7,267 nt of DNA from an uncultured Oscillospiraceae bacterium (lineage in GTDB: Bacteria > Bacillota > Clostridia > Oscillospirales > Acutalibacteraceae), in the NCBI GenBank assembly GCA_902478455.1, contig CABSLJ010000130.1:1-7267 (forward strand), read 5' to 3'. The notes beneath the pieces were generated by a model. That model did not search any database. It was not told the DNA's origin and saw only the letters and a list, made by a program, of their open reading frames with translations. The position numbers and the translations under genes were made by a program. Shown in pieces: positions 6,672-7,267 of this stretch. How positions within the stretch are numbered: the first letter of the stretch is position 1; every line of letters starts with the position of its first letter.

Positions 6672-7225
6672 ATGTCCGGATACAACGTTGCTCCTCTTTC
6701 CCGTTTGGTCGAGCAGTTTGAACGGCTGCCCGGCATCGGCCGGAAGTCGGCCCAGCGGCTAGCCTATTTTGTGCTCCAGCTGCCGGACAAGGAGGCCAAG
6801 GCCTTTGCCGACGCCATTCTGGAAGCCCATGAAAAAATCCATTACTGCAAGGTGTGCTGCAACCTGACCGACCAGGAGCTGTGCCCCGTCTGCCGCAATG
6901 AGACCCGGGACCGTTCGGTCATCTGCGTGGTTGAGGACCCGCGGGACGTCATGGCGCTGGAGCGCACCCACGAATTCAAAGCGACCTACCACGTCCTGCA
7001 CGGCGTGATTTCCCCCCTGGGAGGCGTCGGTCCCGAGCAGCTTTGTATTAAGGAGCTGCTCGACCGGATTTCCGCGGGCGGCGTTTCCGAGGTCATCATG
7101 GCCACCAATCCTACCGTGGAGGGCGAGGCGACCGCCATGTATCTCTCCCGGCTTTTGAAGCCGCTCGGCGTCAAGGTTACGCGACTTGCCTACGGCATTC
7201 CCGTCGGCGGGGACCTGGAATATGC
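6672..7225 (+). CDS. recR: Recombination mediator protein RecR (3' end missing)
   Basis: RecR works with RecO (and RecF) to load RecA onto SSB-coated single-stranded DNA at gaps during repair. Visible are the helix-hairpin-helix LPGIGRKSAQRLAY (19-32), a four-cysteine zinc motif (C59, C62, C71, C74), and a Toprim domain starting at VICVVEDPRDVMALE, with the conserved acidic E88 and D92. HGVISPLGGVGP and NPTVEGEATAMYLSRLL, both typical of RecR, follow. Genomic sequence supports 184 residues, ending GIPVGGDLEY plus two bases of the next codon. RecR is usually close to 200 residues, so about 15 are lost. The reading frame continues into adapter sequence (CLLYTSDAADE and a TAG), which must not be annotated as protein. 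A weak GGGGA at 6657-6661 precedes the ATG; coupling to ybaB probably drives initiation. Confidence 0.96.
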
Positions 7226-7267
7226 CTGTCTCTTATACACATCTGACGCTGCCGACGAATAGAGAGG
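7226..7267 (+). other. Sequencing adapter contamination (Nextera), not genomic
   Basis: Positions 7226-7244 are the 19-base Tn5 mosaic end in reverse orientation (CTGTCTCTTATACACATCT). Positions 7245-7258 (GACGCTGCCGACGA) complete the reverse complement of the Nextera read-1 transposase adapter. Positions 7259-7266 (ATAGAGAG) are the reverse complement of CTCTCTAT, which I recall as the Nextera i5 index 502. The last G fits the first base of the following P5 segment. The C at 7226 could be shared with the genome. The contig should be trimmed here. Confidence 0.98.

Noticed and set aside
7226..7244. Tn5/IS50-type transposon end in the genome
   Set aside because: It is the engineered hyperactive mosaic end followed by the Nextera primer and an index, so it is a library artefact rather than a mobile element.

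Overview
The window looks like a GC-rich genome of the Firmicutes (Bacillota), most likely a Clostridia / Oscillospiraceae-type gut bacterium. Three things point that way: the conserved order SRP RNA - dnaX - ybaB - recR typical of Firmicutes, strong GGAGG-type ribosome binding sites, and a large secreted polysaccharide-lyase-like protein ending in a Gram-positive sorting-type tail. The lineage is an inference from context, not from a marker search.

Layout, all on the + strand. (1) Positions 1-110 probably hold the last 35 codons of an unrecognised upstream gene. (2) 146-4099 encodes a 1317-residue exported heparinase II/III-like protein. It has a signal peptide, an N-terminal beta-rich region, an alpha-helical lyase core carrying two cysteine clusters, an HGHGD-type metal-site region, a C-terminal beta-repeat module, and a GPSTG + hydrophobic + RRKK tail. 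(3) 4100-4296 is intergenic, with two hairpins; the second is a convincing intrinsic terminator. (4) A strong promoter (UP-like A/T block, TTGTGT, 17 bp, TATAAT) drives a small bacterial SRP RNA at about 4362-4499, which is flanked by further complementary arms and a terminator-like hairpin. (5) dnaX (4611-6314), a ybaB/ebfC-family gene (6319-6669) and recR (6672 onward) follow with 4-nt and 2-nt gaps, as one translationally tight operon.

The last 42 bases are not genomic. From 7226 the sequence reads exactly as the Nextera transposon mosaic end, the Nextera read-1 adapter, an 8-base i5 index and one further adapter base. The biological sequence therefore stops at about 7225 inside recR, and the apparent recR C-terminus and stop codon are artefacts.

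Functionally, the right half is housekeeping: protein targeting (SRP RNA), the replicative clamp loader (DnaX), a nucleoid-associated protein and recombinational repair (RecR). The left half is an accessory function for breaking down uronic-acid-containing polysaccharide at the cell surface. I see no CRISPR array, tRNA, rRNA, IS element or defence system, and no wholly new system. The points most worth a second look are the lyase's cysteine clusters and non-LPXTG tail, the extended SRP precursor stem, and the adapter tail.
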